Shown: positions 1 through 8,738 of the stretch, piece by piece
How positions within the stretch are numbered: position 1 is the first letter of the stretch
Layout of the letters: each line of letters starts with the position of its first letter
Source: CAWBJP01 sp044867425
GTDB lineage: Bacteria > Actinomycetota > Acidimicrobiia > IMCC26256 > BP-133
Assembly (NCBI GenBank): GCA_044867425.1
Contig: JBIOUX010000039.1
Coordinates: 1-64,000, forward strand
Direction: 5' to 3'
DNA: 64,000 nt
Made by a program: the position numbers and the translations under genes
The notes under the pieces: generated by a model
What the model saw: the letters and a program-made list of their open reading frames with translations, nothing else
Database searches by the model: none
What the model was told of the DNA's origin: nothing

Positions 1-436
1 CCGCCTTCTCCAGGCAGGAGAGCACGTGGTTGCGCAGCCTCATGGCCTCGTCGAGGGTCTTCAGGCCGATGGTGAACCGGGCCAGGTCGGGGTTGCCGAA
101 GTAGGCGTTGGTGCTGCCGGTGGCCAGGACCAGGCTGTCGTAGGGGATCTCGTCGCCGTCCTGGGTGCAGACCACCCGGCCGTCGAGGTCCACCTCAGTG
201 ACGGCGGCCAGGCGGAAGCGGACATTGGGCGAACGGCGGAAGGCGCTGCGCAGCGGGTAGGCGATGTCCGAAGGGTTCAGCAGGGCGGTGGCCACCTGGT
301 AGAGCAGGGGCGTGAACAGGTGGTGGTTGCGCCGGTCGACGAGGACGACGTCGACGGGCTTCCCGTCGAGCGCCCGGGCCGCGGCCAGGCCCCCGAAGCC
401 GCCGCCCACGATCACCACCCGGTGACGCGCACCCAT
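1..436 (-). CDS. ndh: Type II NADH dehydrogenase (NAD(P)/FAD-dependent), N-terminal part, cut by the window edge
   Basis: Only the first 145 codons are present; the gene runs off the left edge. The ATG at 436 opens directly into a Rossmann FAD-binding motif, VVIVGGGFGGL. This is followed by the family signature HHLFTPLLYQVA and, near residue 105, LVLATGS, the typical second FAD contact of the NDH-2 family. NDH-2 enzymes are peripheral membrane flavoproteins that pass electrons from NADH to quinone without pumping protons. The gene diverges from the thiamine operon, so 437-548 must hold promoters for both. Other members of the disulfide-oxidoreductase fold are possible, but the HLFTPLLYQVA signature favours NDH-2. 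Confidence 0.85.
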   Translation of the reverse strand, partial: MGARHRVVIVGGGFGGLAAARALDGKPVDVVLVDRRNHHLFTPLLYQVATALLNPSDIAYPLRSAFRRSPNVRFRLAAVTEVDLDGRVVCTQDGDEIPYDSLVLATGSTNAYFGNPDLARFTIGLKTLDEAMRLRNHVLSCLEKA

Positions 437-548
437 GCCCGGGACGCTAGTGGAGCCTGGGCGGGCCACTGACCGCCGGTGGGGGGTACCCCGTGGCAGG
501 CACCCGTCGGTTCGGGCCCCCCACCCAGGTGCTACGGTGGGTTCCGGA

Positions 549-636
549 CCACGGGAGCCCGTAAACCCGGGCTGAGAGGGGGGCGGAGGAGCCCCCGACC
601 GTCGGAACCTGATCCGGGTAATGCCGGCGCAGGGAG
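549..636 (+). promoter_or_regulatory. TPP (thiamine pyrophosphate) riboswitch, THI element
   Basis: The conserved blocks of the THI element are in order: ACGGGAGCCCG (551-561), GGGCTGAGAGG (about 569-579), a variable GC-rich arm, then ACCGTCGGAACCTGATCCGG (598-617) and GTAATGCCGGCGCAGGGA (618-635). The element ends in the thiO ribosome binding site GGGAGGAG (632-639), so ligand binding could directly hide the Shine-Dalgarno sequence, as known for translational TPP switches. A weak -10-like TACGGT lies about ten bases upstream. It should repress the whole thiOSGDC operon when TPP is plentiful. Confidence 0.95.
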
Positions 637-649
637 GAGAAGGTTGGAC

Positions 650-1837
650 GTGTCCACTTCGACCCGCAACCCCGATGTGGTGATCATCGGCGGCGGCGTC
701 ATCGGCTTGGCTGTCGCCTGGCGCGCCGCCCGGGCCGGCCTGGCCGTGACCGTGGCCGACGACGACCCCGCCGGGGGCGCCTCGCACGCCGCCGCCGGGA
801 TGCTGTGCCCGGTCACCGAGGCCCATTACGGCGAGGAGGCGCTGCTCGCCCTCAACCTGGCCTCGGCCCGGATGTGGCCGGCGTTCGCGGCCGAGCTGGA
901 GGCAGCCTCGGGGGGCCGCGTCGGCTACCGGGCCGACGGCACGCTGGCCGTCGCCTTCGACGACGACGACCTGCGGGCCCTGGACGACCTGCACCGCTAC
1001 CGCGCCGAGCTCGGTCTGGCCGGCGAGCGACTCACCACCCGGGAGTGCCGGGCACGCGAGCCCCTGCTCAGCCCTCGGCTCCGCGGCGGGGTGCTGGTGT
1101 CGAGCGACCATCAGGTCGACACCCGGGCGGTCACGGCGGCCCTCCTCACCGCCGGCTCCCGGGCCGGGGTCGTCCTACGCCGGGAGCGGGTGGCGGAACT
1201 GGGCGTGGCCGGCGGGCGGGCCACCGGTGTGCGCCTGGCCGGCGGCGACGTGGTGGAGGCCGGCGCCGTCGTGCTGGCGGCGGGCTGCTGGTCGGCTCGC
1301 CTCCCTGGGCTGTCGGCCACCGCGGCTCCGCCCGTCCGGCCGGTGAAGGGCCAGATCCTGCGCCTGCGGGGGCCGGCCGACCCGCCGCTGCTCACCCACA
1401 GCGTGCGGGGCCTGCGGCAGGGGCGTTCGGTGTACCTGGTGCCGCGCTCCGACGGCCGCATCGTGGTCGGCGCCTCGATGGAGGAGAAGGGGTTCGACAC
1501 CACGGTGACGGCCGGGGCGGTGCGGGAGCTGCTGGAGGACGCCGGCGAACTGGTGCCCGCCGTGGCCGAGCTTGAGCTGGTGGAAGCCATCGCCCGGCTG
1601 CGCCCGGGCACGCCTGACAATGCCCCCCTCATCGGGCCGTCCGCCCTCCCCGGACTGGTGGTGGCCGCCGGCCACTTCCGCAACGGAGTCCTCCTGACGC
1701 CCGTCACCGCCGACGCCCTCACCGAGCTCCTGGTCAGCGGCGCGCTCCCTGACGTGGCGGCGCCCTTCTCACCCCTGCGCTTCGTGGCCGCCGAGGCCTC
1801 GAGTGAGGCAGGAGCAGACGCAGAGGTCCTGGCGTGA
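650..1837 (+). CDS. thiO: Glycine oxidase ThiO
   Basis: FAD-dependent amine oxidase of about 395 residues. ThiO oxidises glycine to the imine (dehydroglycine) used by thiazole synthase. The N terminus carries the dinucleotide-binding motif VVIIGGGVIGLAVAWRAA, and the C terminus has the DAO-family flavin segment RLRPGTPDNAPLIGP followed by GHFRNGVLLTP, both typical of ThiO. The frame is open to 479 but the upstream part is the riboswitch, so translation starts at GTG 650 or TTG 644; GGAGG at 633-637 is 6 nt from TTG and 12 nt from GTG. It overlaps thiS by four bases (GTGA at 1834), indicating translational coupling. Confidence 0.9.
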   Translation: MSTSTRNPDVVIIGGGVIGLAVAWRAARAGLAVTVADDDPAGGASHAAAGMLCPVTEAHYGEEALLALNLASARMWPAFAAELEAASGGRVGYRADGTLAVAFDDDDLRALDDLHRYRAELGLAGERLTTRECRAREPLLSPRLRGGVLVSSDHQVDTRAVTAALLTAGSRAGVVLRRERVAELGVAGGRATGVRLAGGDVVEAGAVVLAAGCWSARLPGLSATAAPPVRPVKGQILRLRGPADPPLLTHSVRGLRQGRSVYLVPRSDGRIVVGASMEEKGFDTTVTAGAVRELLEDAGELVPAVAELELVEAIARLRPGTPDNAPLIGPSALPGLVVAAGHFRNGVLLTPVTADALTELLVSGALPDVAAPFSPLRFVAAEASSEAGADAEVLA

Positions 1838-2034
1838 CCGTCACCGTCAACGGCGAGCGCCGGGAACTGGCCGAGGGCACCACCGTGGCCGCCCTGGTGG
1901 CCGGGCTCGCCGCCGGCGGGCGGGGCGTGGCGGTGGCCGTCAACTCCGAGGTGGTCGTCCGCAGCCGCTGGGACGGCACCCGGCTCCAGTCCGGCGACCT
2001 CGTCGAGGTGCTCGGCGCGGCCCAGGGAGGCTGA
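1834..2034 (+). CDS. thiS: Sulfur carrier protein ThiS
   Basis: A 66-residue ubiquitin-fold protein. It begins MTVTVNGERREL, has the hydrophobic core VAVAVNSEVVVRS seen in the family, and ends in the obligatory Gly-Gly (AAQGG), whose C terminus is adenylated and converted to a thiocarboxylate before donating sulfur to the thiazole ring. It overlaps thiO by four bases and is followed six bases later by thiG, its acceptor enzyme. No thiF adenylyltransferase is in the window, so activation presumably uses a ThiF/MoeB homologue elsewhere. Length and C-terminal GG make the call secure. Confidence 0.93.
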   Translation: MTVTVNGERRELAEGTTVAALVAGLAAGGRGVAVAVNSEVVVRSRWDGTRLQSGDLVEVLGAAQGG

Positions 2035-2039
2035 GCGGC

Positions 2040-2813
2040 ATGGACGATCCCTTCCTCCTCGGCGGTGAGACCTTCACCTCCCGGCTGCTGCTCGGCACCG
2101 GCGGCGCGCCCAGCCTCTCGGCGCTGGAGCGCGCCATCCGGACGTCGGGCGCCGAGGTGGTGACCGTGGCGCTGCGCCGCATCGACCCACAGGCCAAGGG
2201 CTCGTTGCTCGACGTGCTGGAACGCTGCGGGGTGCGGGTGCTGCCCAACACGGCGGGCTGCTTCACGGCCAAGGAGGCGGTCACGACCGCCCGCCTGGCC
2301 CGGGAGGCCTTCGAGACCGACTGGGTCAAACTCGAGGTGATCGGCGACGAGCGGACCCTGCTGCCCGACGTGGCCGAGCTGCTGGAGGCGGCCGAGACGC
2401 TGGTCGACGAGGGCTTCACCGTCCTGCCCTACACCAACGACGACCCGGTGACCGCCTGCCGCCTGGCCGCCGCCGGCTGCGCCGCGGTCATGCCCGCCGG
2501 CTCCCCCATCGGCTCCGGCATGGGGATCCGCAACCCCTACAACCTGGCCATCATCCGCGACCAGGTGAGCATCCCGGTGATCCTCGACGCCGGCGTGGGC
2601 ACCGCCTCCGACGCCGCCCTGGCCATGGAGCTGGGCTGTGACGGCGTGCTGGCCGCCTCCGCCGTCACCCGGGCCCGGGAGCCGGAGCGCATGGCCGAGG
2701 CGCTGCGCAAGGCGGTGGAGGCGGGCCGGCTGGCCCACCTGGCCGGGCGCATCCCCCGCCGCCTCTACGCCCAGGCCTCCTCCCCCACCGACGGCCTCCC
2801 GGACCTGTCATGA
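2040..2813 (+). CDS. thiG: Thiazole synthase ThiG
   Basis: A TIM-barrel enzyme of 257 residues that joins deoxyxylulose 5-phosphate, dehydroglycine and ThiS-thiocarboxylate into the thiazole phosphate. Recognisable family segments include FTSRLLLGTGG near the N terminus, TVALRRID, LPNTAGCFTAKEAV, WVKLEVIGD (Schiff-base lysine region) and MPAGSPIGSGMGI plus VILDAGVGTASDAALAMELG for phosphate binding. The start is ATG 2040, just after the thiS stop; the frame is open upstream without meaning. The last codons overlap thiD (ATGA), so the two are probably co-translated. Confidence 0.95.
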   Translation: MDDPFLLGGETFTSRLLLGTGGAPSLSALERAIRTSGAEVVTVALRRIDPQAKGSLLDVLERCGVRVLPNTAGCFTAKEAVTTARLAREAFETDWVKLEVIGDERTLLPDVAELLEAAETLVDEGFTVLPYTNDDPVTACRLAAAGCAAVMPAGSPIGSGMGIRNPYNLAIIRDQVSIPVILDAGVGTASDAALAMELGCDGVLAASAVTRAREPERMAEALRKAVEAGRLAHLAGRIPRRLYAQASSPTDGLPDLS

Positions 2814-3685
2814 CCGCTCCCCCTCCCAACCAGCGCTTCTCACCGCCACCTGTCGGCGCTGAGCCACGCCGGTTCGACCCGAGGGTGGTGTTGACGGTCG
2901 CCGGGTCGGACTCGGGCGGGGGCGCCGGCATCCAGGCCGACCTGCGCACGTTCGCCGCCCTCGGGGTTCACGGCGCCTGTGCCATCACCGCCGTCACCGC
3001 CCAGAACACGGCCGAGGTGCGGGCCGTCCACCCGCTGCCGCCCGAGATCGTGGACGCCCAGATCGCCGCCGTCCTCGCCGACCTGGACGTGGCCGCGGTC
3101 AAGACCGGCATGCTGGCCACGATCGAGATCGCCTCGGTGGTGGCCGAGCGGGCCCGCTCCGGTGCGCTGCCCAACCTGGTGGTCGACCCGGTGCTGGTCG
3201 CCTCCAGCGGCGGCCGCCTGTTCGACGCCGGTTTCGAGTCGGCCTACCTCGACCTCCTGCTCCCGGTGGCAGCCGTGGTGACGCCCAACCTGGCCGAGGC
3301 CGAGGTGCTCCTCGGCCGGCAGCTGTCCACCGTCGACGACATGGCCGGCGCGGCCGAGGAGCTGGCCAAGACCGGCGCCGGGTGCGTGGTGGTGAAGGGC
3401 GGCCACCTCCACGGTCAGGAAGCCGTCGACGTGGTGTGGCACGCCGGCGAGGTCGCCGAGCTGCGGCGGCCCTGGGTCGACACCGCCAACAACCACGGCA
3501 CCGGCTGCAGCTTCGCCTCCGCCACCGCCGCCGGCCTGGCCCGGGGACGTCCGGTCCTCGAGGCGCTGGCGGAAGCCAAGGACTTTGTCACCACCGCCCT
3601 GGCCGGCGGCGCCCCCTGGCGCCTCGGCGCCGGCCACGGCCCTCTCGACCACATGGGTTGGACCAGCAACAAGGAGTTGCCATGA
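2810..3685 (+). CDS. thiD: Bifunctional hydroxymethylpyrimidine/phosphomethylpyrimidine kinase ThiD
   Basis: Ribokinase-fold kinase of 291 residues. After about 25 poorly conserved residues comes the HMP(-P) kinase start VLTVAGSDSGGGAGIQAD, then AITAVTAQNT, KTGMLA and VVDPVLVASSGG. The anion-hole and catalytic motif NNHGTGCSFASA sits near the C terminus and contains the catalytic cysteine region of ThiD. It phosphorylates the pyrimidine made by ThiC, the next gene. Start ATG 2810 overlaps the thiG stop; the end overlaps thiC by four bases. No fused ThiE domain is present. Confidence 0.94.
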   Translation: MTAPPPNQRFSPPPVGAEPRRFDPRVVLTVAGSDSGGGAGIQADLRTFAALGVHGACAITAVTAQNTAEVRAVHPLPPEIVDAQIAAVLADLDVAAVKTGMLATIEIASVVAERARSGALPNLVVDPVLVASSGGRLFDAGFESAYLDLLLPVAAVVTPNLAEAEVLLGRQLSTVDDMAGAAEELAKTGAGCVVVKGGHLHGQEAVDVVWHAGEVAELRRPWVDTANNHGTGCSFASATAAGLARGRPVLEALAEAKDFVTTALAGGAPWRLGAGHGPLDHMGWTSNKELP

Positions 3686-5385
3686 GCCCCAGCCGAAGCA
3701 AGGTCTACGTCACTGGCCGCGACGACAGCGTGCGGGTGCCCTTCACCGAGGTGGCCCTGTCCAACGACGACCCGCCGGTGCGGCTCTACGACACCAGCGG
3801 GCCGGGCAGCGACCCGAACGCCGGGCTCCCGCCGCTGCGGGCCGCCTGGATCGACGCCCGGGGGGACACCGAGATCTACGCCGGCCGGCGGGCGGGGCTG
3901 CGTGACGACGGCCGGGCCGCCGCCCGCCGCGGCGCCGCCGGCGCCGAGCCCTTCGCCGGCGGACGGCCACCCCGCCGCGCCGTGCCCGGGCGCCGGGTCA
4001 CCCAGCTCCACTACGCCCGCCGGGGCGAGATCACCCCGGAGATGGACTTCGTCGCGCTCCGGGAGGGCCTGGAGCCGGCCTTCGTGCGCGACGAGGTGGC
4101 GCGGGGGCGGGCGATCATCCCCGCCAACGTCAACCATCCCGAGTCGGAGCCGATGGCCATCGGGCGCCACTTCCTGGTCAAGGTCAACGCCAACATCGGC
4201 AACTCGGCCGTGACCTCGTCGGTGGCCGAGGAGGTGGAGAAGATGACGTGGGCCACCCGCTGGGGGGCGGACACGGTGATGGACCTCTCCACCGGGGCCG
4301 ACATCCACACCACCCGGGAGTGGATCCTCCGCAACAGCCCCGTCCCCATCGGCACCGTGCCCATCTACCAGGCGCTGGAGAAGGTGGACGGCAAGCCCGA
4401 GGACCTCTCCTGGGAGATCTACCGGGACACCGTCATCGAACAGGCCGAGCAGGGCGTCGACTACATGACCGTCCACGCCGGCGTGCTGCTGCGCTTCGTG
4501 CCCCTCACGGCCAAGCGGGTGACGGGCATCGTGTCGAGGGGCGGGTCGATCCTGGCCGCCTGGTGTCTGGCCCACCACCAGGAGAACTTCCTCTACAGCC
4601 ACTTCGAGGAGCTGTGCGAGATCCTCTCCGCCTACGACGTCGCCTTCTCACTGGGCGACGGGCTGCGCCCCGGCTCCATCGCCGACGCCAACGACGACGC
4701 CCAGCTGGGCGAGCTGCGCACCCTGGGCGAGCTGACCAAGGTGGCGTGGGACTTCGACGTCCAGGTGATGATCGAGGGCCCGGGCCACGTCCCGCTGCAC
4801 AAGATCAAGGAGAACGTGGACCTGCAGCTGGAGTGGTGCCACGAGGCGCCCTTCTACACGCTGGGCCCGCTCACCACCGACATCGCTCCGGCCTACGACC
4901 ACATCACCTCGGCCATCGGGGCGGCCGTGATCGGGATGCACGGCACGGCCATGCTCTGCTACGTCACCCCCAAGGAGCACCTCGGTCTCCCCGACCGGGA
5001 TGACGTCAAGGAAGGCGTCATCGCCTACAAGATCGCGGCCCACGCCGCCGATCTGGCCAAGGGCCACCCCGGCGCCCAGGCCTGGGACGACGCCCTGTCC
5101 AAGGCCCGCTTCGAGTTCCGCTGGGCCGACCAGTTCGAGCTGTCCCTGGATCCCGACCGGGCCCGCGAGTACCACGACGAGACCCTCCCCGCCGACGGCG
5201 CCAAGACGGCCCACTTCTGTTCCATGTGCGGCCCCAAGTTCTGCTCCATGCGCATCACCGCCGACGTCCGGGCCTACGCCGCCGAGCACGGCGTCACCGA
5301 GGAGGCCGCCATCGAACTCGGCATGAAGGAGAAGTCCGCCGAGTTCACCGACGCCGGCGCCCGGGTCTACCTCCCCGTCGAGTGA
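3682..5385 (+). CDS. thiC: Phosphomethylpyrimidine synthase ThiC
   Basis: Radical SAM enzyme of 567 residues converting aminoimidazole ribotide to hydroxymethylpyrimidine phosphate. The C terminus has the non-canonical CX2CX4C cluster motif CSMCGPKFCSMRI (about residues 515-527), characteristic of ThiC. Core segments VNANIGNSAVTSS, TVMDLSTGADIHTTR, IGTVPIYQALE, YMTVHAGV and IEGPGHVPLHKI are all recognisable. Residues 1-130 include a looser, Gly/Arg-rich stretch (about 70-110). Start ATG 3682 overlaps the thiD stop; an upstream extension of the frame is a thiD shadow. It is the last gene of the operon; a palindromic element follows 19 nt after the stop. thiE is not in this operon. Confidence 0.96.
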   Translation: MSPSRSKVYVTGRDDSVRVPFTEVALSNDDPPVRLYDTSGPGSDPNAGLPPLRAAWIDARGDTEIYAGRRAGLRDDGRAAARRGAAGAEPFAGGRPPRRAVPGRRVTQLHYARRGEITPEMDFVALREGLEPAFVRDEVARGRAIIPANVNHPESEPMAIGRHFLVKVNANIGNSAVTSSVAEEVEKMTWATRWGADTVMDLSTGADIHTTREWILRNSPVPIGTVPIYQALEKVDGKPEDLSWEIYRDTVIEQAEQGVDYMTVHAGVLLRFVPLTAKRVTGIVSRGGSILAAWCLAHHQENFLYSHFEELCEILSAYDVAFSLGDGLRPGSIADANDDAQLGELRTLGELTKVAWDFDVQVMIEGPGHVPLHKIKENVDLQLEWCHEAPFYTLGPLTTDIAPAYDHITSAIGAAVIGMHGTAMLCYVTPKEHLGLPDRDDVKEGVIAYKIAAHAADLAKGHPGAQAWDDALSKARFEFRWADQFELSLDPDRAREYHDETLPADGAKTAHFCSMCGPKFCSMRITADVRAYAAEHGVTEEAAIELGMKEKSAEFTDAGARVYLPVE

Positions 5386-5404
5386 CGGCCCGGGCTGCTC
5401 GCCG

Positions 5405-5452
5405 AGGTGGTCGCGCTTGACCCCCTGACAGGGGGTGAAACGCAACCACCTT
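5405..5452. repeat. Dispersed 48-bp palindrome, copy A (REP-like, terminator-like)
   Basis: Outer arms AGGTGGTCGCG and CGCAACCACCTT enclose an inner hairpin CCCCCTGACAGGGGG. It lies 19 nt past the thiC stop. Four more elements of the same length and layout are at 25059, 39447, 42788 and 53662. There is no U-tract, so a classical intrinsic terminator is not shown; it may end transcription or protect the mRNA 3' end. Confidence 0.75.
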
Positions 5453-5656
5453 CCTCCGATGCTGATCTCGGACCGCACGGTTGACCCGGCGCTGCACGCC
5501 GGACGAGTGGAAGGAATGGTGTTCGCTCCATGACGGACCCCACCACGGTCCCGACGGCGGCGACGAGAATGGAGAGGCCACCAGACGGTACGTCCGATGC
5601 GTCACAGCCGGCGCTTGAGTGACCGGCCTGAGCAGATGACCCGCATGGGGAAGCCC

Positions 5657-6451
5657 ATGTCGAGGCGGGCTCTGCTGGGTGGGGCCGCGGGTGGTGCGGT
5701 GGTGCTGGCCGGACTGGCCGCCGCCGGCCCGGTGCGGAGCACGCTGTTCGGAGACGATGAGGCCCCCGGTCCGGTCCCGGACGCGCCGGTGGGTGACGAG
5801 CGGGTCGAGCAGCGCCGGTCGGCGGCCCGGGGGCGTGATGTCGACTTCTACACGGCCGTCCCCGCCGGCCACGGCGACGGTCACGACCTGCCCGTGTGCC
5901 TGATCCTGCACGGCGCGTCGGCGACCGCCGCCGACTACCCCGGGTTCGGCCTGGGCCGGTTCCTGTCTGATGCGGTGGCCCGGGGTGCGGCCCCGTTCGT
6001 CCTCGCCGGCGCCGACGGCGGCCAGCTGGGCTGGGAACCATCGGGCGGCGACGACCCGCAGCGGATGGTCCACGAGGAGCTGCCGAAGTGGTGTGCGGCG
6101 CGCGGCTTCGACACGAGCCGGCTGGCGGGCTGGGGATGGTCCCTCGGCGGCTACGGCGTGCTCCGCCTCGGCGAGACGTTCCCAGGCTTCCTCCGGGCCA
6201 TCGCCGCCTTCTCCCCGGCGGTGTCCTCCGGCGATCGGGTCTTCCAGTCCATCGACGCGCTGCGGGGCACCCGGATCGGTCTGTGGTGCGGCCTTCAGGA
6301 CCCCCTCTACGGCACCGTCCGGCGCCTGGCGCGGGCTCTTCCCCAACCACCGGAGGCCGGCGGTTACGCCGACGGGCGCCACACCCGCCGCTACTGGAAC
6401 CGCGTCAGCCCATCCGCCTTCGACTTCCTCGCCGCCGCCCTCGCCCCCTAG
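5657..6451 (+). CDS. Exported alpha/beta hydrolase (esterase-like)
   Basis: About 264 residues. The N terminus MSRRALLGGAAGGAVVLAGL looks like a signal peptide with a twin-arginine pair before the hydrophobic stretch, so Tat export is possible. The mature part has the oxyanion segment LILHGASATAADYPG and the nucleophile elbow GWSLGGYG; candidate acid and histidine residues are in GLQDPLYG and DGRHTRRYW near the C terminus. This matches the esterase D / tributyrin esterase style of alpha/beta hydrolases. In-frame ATGs also lie at 5597, 5636 and 5645; 5657 was chosen because it places the Arg pair at the protein start. The substrate cannot be read from sequence. Confidence 0.7.
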   Translation: MSRRALLGGAAGGAVVLAGLAAAGPVRSTLFGDDEAPGPVPDAPVGDERVEQRRSAARGRDVDFYTAVPAGHGDGHDLPVCLILHGASATAADYPGFGLGRFLSDAVARGAAPFVLAGADGGQLGWEPSGGDDPQRMVHEELPKWCAARGFDTSRLAGWGWSLGGYGVLRLGETFPGFLRAIAAFSPAVSSGDRVFQSIDALRGTRIGLWCGLQDPLYGTVRRLARALPQPPEAGGYADGRHTRRYWNRVSPSAFDFLAAALAP

Positions 6452-6751
6452 GCGTACTCGGCCGTGGCCAGCAGCGCCCGGCCGACGGTGCCCACCCGGA
6501 GGCGGCGGGGACGCACCTGCGTGGTGACCCGGGGGTCCCGGGCGGCGAGCACCAGGCGCTGGCGCCACCACACGTCCAGGCCGTCAACCTTGACCCGCTC
6601 GAACCCGAGCCCTTCCTCGGCGGCGCCGGGGGAAGGCGACGGCCGACTTGCGCACGTCGTGCTCGAAGTCGATGGTGAGCTCCACGGTGAGGGCCGATTC
6701 GCCCAGCAACCGCAGCAGCGGGGCCACGCCGGCGGTCAGGTGGATCAGCAT
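6448..6751 (-). pseudogene. Small hypothetical gene with a one-base frameshift
   Basis: Reading from ATG 6751 the frame gives MLIHLTAGVAPLLRLLGES, continues to DFEHDVRKSAVAFP, then shifts at a run of five G (6628-6632, + strand). In the next frame it continues as EEGLGFERVKVDGLDVWWR and ends with RALLATAEYA at a stop at 6448. Removing one G restores one frame of about 100 codons with the strong GC3 bias of neighbouring genes. The full length (304 nt) is one base more than a multiple of three, in line with a single insertion. No family is recognised. The end overlaps the end of the convergent hydrolase gene by four bases. It may be a sequencing error rather than a true pseudogene. Confidence 0.45.
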
Positions 6752-6807
6752 CAGGACCTGCGCAGCAGGGACTGGCGGCTGGGGCTGGGGTCCCCAGCCG
6801 CAGCGCG

Positions 6808-7560
6808 ATGAGCCGCCAGGCGAAGAGCCATAAACATCGAGCCAGCGTACCGGGGGGAGGAGCCGTTACCATCCGGGGCTTGCAGGACGATCAGGACGAA
6901 CCCACCCCGACCCCCATCCGGGTCGTCCTCGTCGACGACCATCAGATGGTCCTCGACGGCCTGGCCGCCATGCTCCGGCCCCACGCCGATGCCGTGAATC
7001 TGGTCGGGGCCGTCACCGATCCCGCCGCCGCCCCGGGGCTGGTGCGGGACCTGGAACCCGATGTGTGCCTGCTCGACGTCCGGCTGCGGGGCGCCAGCGG
7101 TTTCGACGTGTGCACCGAGGTGCTGCGGATGGCGCCCGCCACCAAGGTCGTGTTCCTGACCGTCTACGACGACGAGCAGTACCTGTTCCAGGCGCTCCAG
7201 GCCGGCGCCTCCGGCTACCTCCTCAAGCAGGTGAGCGGGCCCGAGCTGGTCGGCCACCTCACCCGGGTGGTGGAGGGGGAGGTGGCCGTCGATCCCACCC
7301 TGGCCGGCCGGGTCGCCCTGTCCGCCGCCCGCCTATCCAAGGGTGAGTTCTGGCCCGGGGCCCGCCTGGGGCTCACCCAGCGGGAGAGCGAGGTGCTCGG
7401 GCTCATGGTCCGGGGGCTCTCCAACCGGGCCATCGCCAACGCCCTGGTGGTGGGCGAGGAGACGGTGAAGAGCCACGTCGGGGCGCTGTACCGCAAGCTG
7501 GAGGTGGCCGACCGGGCCCAGGCGGTGGCCCTGGCCCTGCGGGAGGGCCTCTTCCGATGA
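6808..7560 (+). CDS. NarL/FixJ-family response regulator
   Basis: A receiver domain (about residues 38-155) opens with IRVVLVDDHQMVLDGL, carries the phospho-acceptor Asp in CLLDVRLRG and the conserved FLTVYDDEQYLFQAL and GASGYLLKQ segments. A LuxR-type HTH follows (about 190-250) with LTQRESEVLGLMVRGLSN and VGEETVKSHVGALYRKL. It overlaps the histidine kinase by four bases and forms a two-component system with it. The first 35 residues are unlike the family, so translation may begin at TTG 6880 rather than ATG 6808; a GGGGGAGGAG at 6851-6860 fits neither perfectly. Targets are unknown. Confidence 0.88.
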   Translation: MSRQAKSHKHRASVPGGGAVTIRGLQDDQDEPTPTPIRVVLVDDHQMVLDGLAAMLRPHADAVNLVGAVTDPAAAPGLVRDLEPDVCLLDVRLRGASGFDVCTEVLRMAPATKVVFLTVYDDEQYLFQALQAGASGYLLKQVSGPELVGHLTRVVEGEVAVDPTLAGRVALSAARLSKGEFWPGARLGLTQRESEVLGLMVRGLSNRAIANALVVGEETVKSHVGALYRKLEVADRAQAVALALREGLFR

Positions 7561-8738
7561 ACAACAGTGGCTGGGGCTCGCTGCTCCCCCAGCTGGTGGA
7601 GCTGACCGGCGAGGAGCTGGACCCGGGCGACCTGATGGCCCGGGTGGCGGTCGTCATCCGGGACGTGACCGGAGCCGACGCCTGCTTCGTCCACCTCCTC
7701 GACGACGCCAAGGGCCAGCTCGTCCTGGCCGGGGCCACCCCGCCGTTCGAGCATCTGGCCGGTACCATCAGGCTGGCGGTGGGCGAGGGGGTGGCCGGCT
7801 GGGTGGCCCAGCACGGCACCCCGGCCGTGGTCGAGGACAAGTGGCACGACGTCCGCTACCGCTACATCCCCGCCCTGCGGGGCCAAGACTTCACCTCCAT
7901 GATCTCCCTGCCTCTGGTGCGGCCCGGACGCCGGGTGGTGGGGGTGTTCAACCTCCACACCCGGGAGCGGCGGGAGTTCACCCCCGACGAGATCGAGGCG
8001 CTCACCCCGGTGGCCGGCCTGCTGGCCGGGATCGTGGAGAACGCCCTGCTCTACCACCGCCTGGCGGAACGGGAAGCGGAAGTGGAGCGCTTCGCCGCCC
8101 GCACCATCGAGCTTCAGGAGATGGAACGCCACCGCCTGGCCGGGGAGATCCATGACGGGATCAGCCAGCGGGTGGTCAGCCTGTGCTTCCGCCTGTCGGC
8201 CGCCGAGGCGCTGCTCAACGCCGCTCCTCCCGGACCGGCGGGCCCGTCGCGGGTGGCCGAAGCCGCCGTCGAGGTGGCCGAGGCCAAAGCGCTGGCCACG
8301 GCCGCCCTGGAGGAGACGCGCCGGGCCATCACCGGCCTCCGCCCCTCGGTGCTGGACGATCTGGGCCTGGCCGCCGGCCTGGACCATCTGGCCCGCGGCC
8401 TGCCCGGGGTGGAGGCGGAGGTGGAGGTGTCGCCGACCAGCCTGGCTCCCCACGTGGAGACAGCCCTGTTCCGCATCGCCCAGGAGGCACTCCAGAACGT
8501 GGTCAAACACGCCCAGGCCACCGCGGTGCGGGTGACGCTGACGGATGACCCCGGCGCCGGTGTGGTCCGCCTCGAGGTAGCGGACGACGGGATCGGCTTC
8601 GACCCCTCGACCCGGCGCCCGGACGCCTACGGGCTGGCCGGAATGGCCGAGCGGGCGGCACTCACTGGCGCCCGCCTCGAGGTGGCGTCCCGCTCCGGCG
8701 GGGGGACGGTGGTGACCGTGACCGTGCCGCGGGGCTGA
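7557..8738 (+). CDS. GAF-domain sensor histidine kinase (NarX/LiaS type, HisKA_3)
   Basis: 393 residues with no transmembrane segment, so a soluble sensor is likely. An N-terminal GAF domain (about 20-165) covers DACFVHLLDDAKGQL and VGEGVAGWVAQ. A short coiled linker leads to the dimerisation/phosphoacceptor helix LAGEIHDGISQRVVSL (His about 201). The ATPase domain has RIAQEALQNVVKHAQA (N box), DDGIGFDP and YGLAGMAERA (G boxes). It should phosphorylate the regulator encoded just upstream. The 3' end overlaps the open frame of the convergent CoA-transferase by about 110 bases. Confidence 0.88.
   Translation: MNNSGWGSLLPQLVELTGEELDPGDLMARVAVVIRDVTGADACFVHLLDDAKGQLVLAGATPPFEHLAGTIRLAVGEGVAGWVAQHGTPAVVEDKWHDVRYRYIPALRGQDFTSMISLPLVRPGRRVVGVFNLHTRERREFTPDEIEALTPVAGLLAGIVENALLYHRLAEREAEVERFAARTIELQEMERHRLAGEIHDGISQRVVSLCFRLSAAEALLNAAPPGPAGPSRVAEAAVEVAEAKALATAALEETRRAITGLRPSVLDDLGLAAGLDHLARGLPGVEAEVEVSPTSLAPHVETALFRIAQEALQNVVKHAQATAVRVTLTDDPGAGVVRLEVADDGIGFDPSTRRPDAYGLAGMAERAALTGARLEVASRSGGGTVVTVTVPRG

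Noticed and set aside
26..472. + strand open frame at the left edge
   Set aside because: It is antisense to the NDH-2 gene, whose FAD motif and signature read on the - strand.
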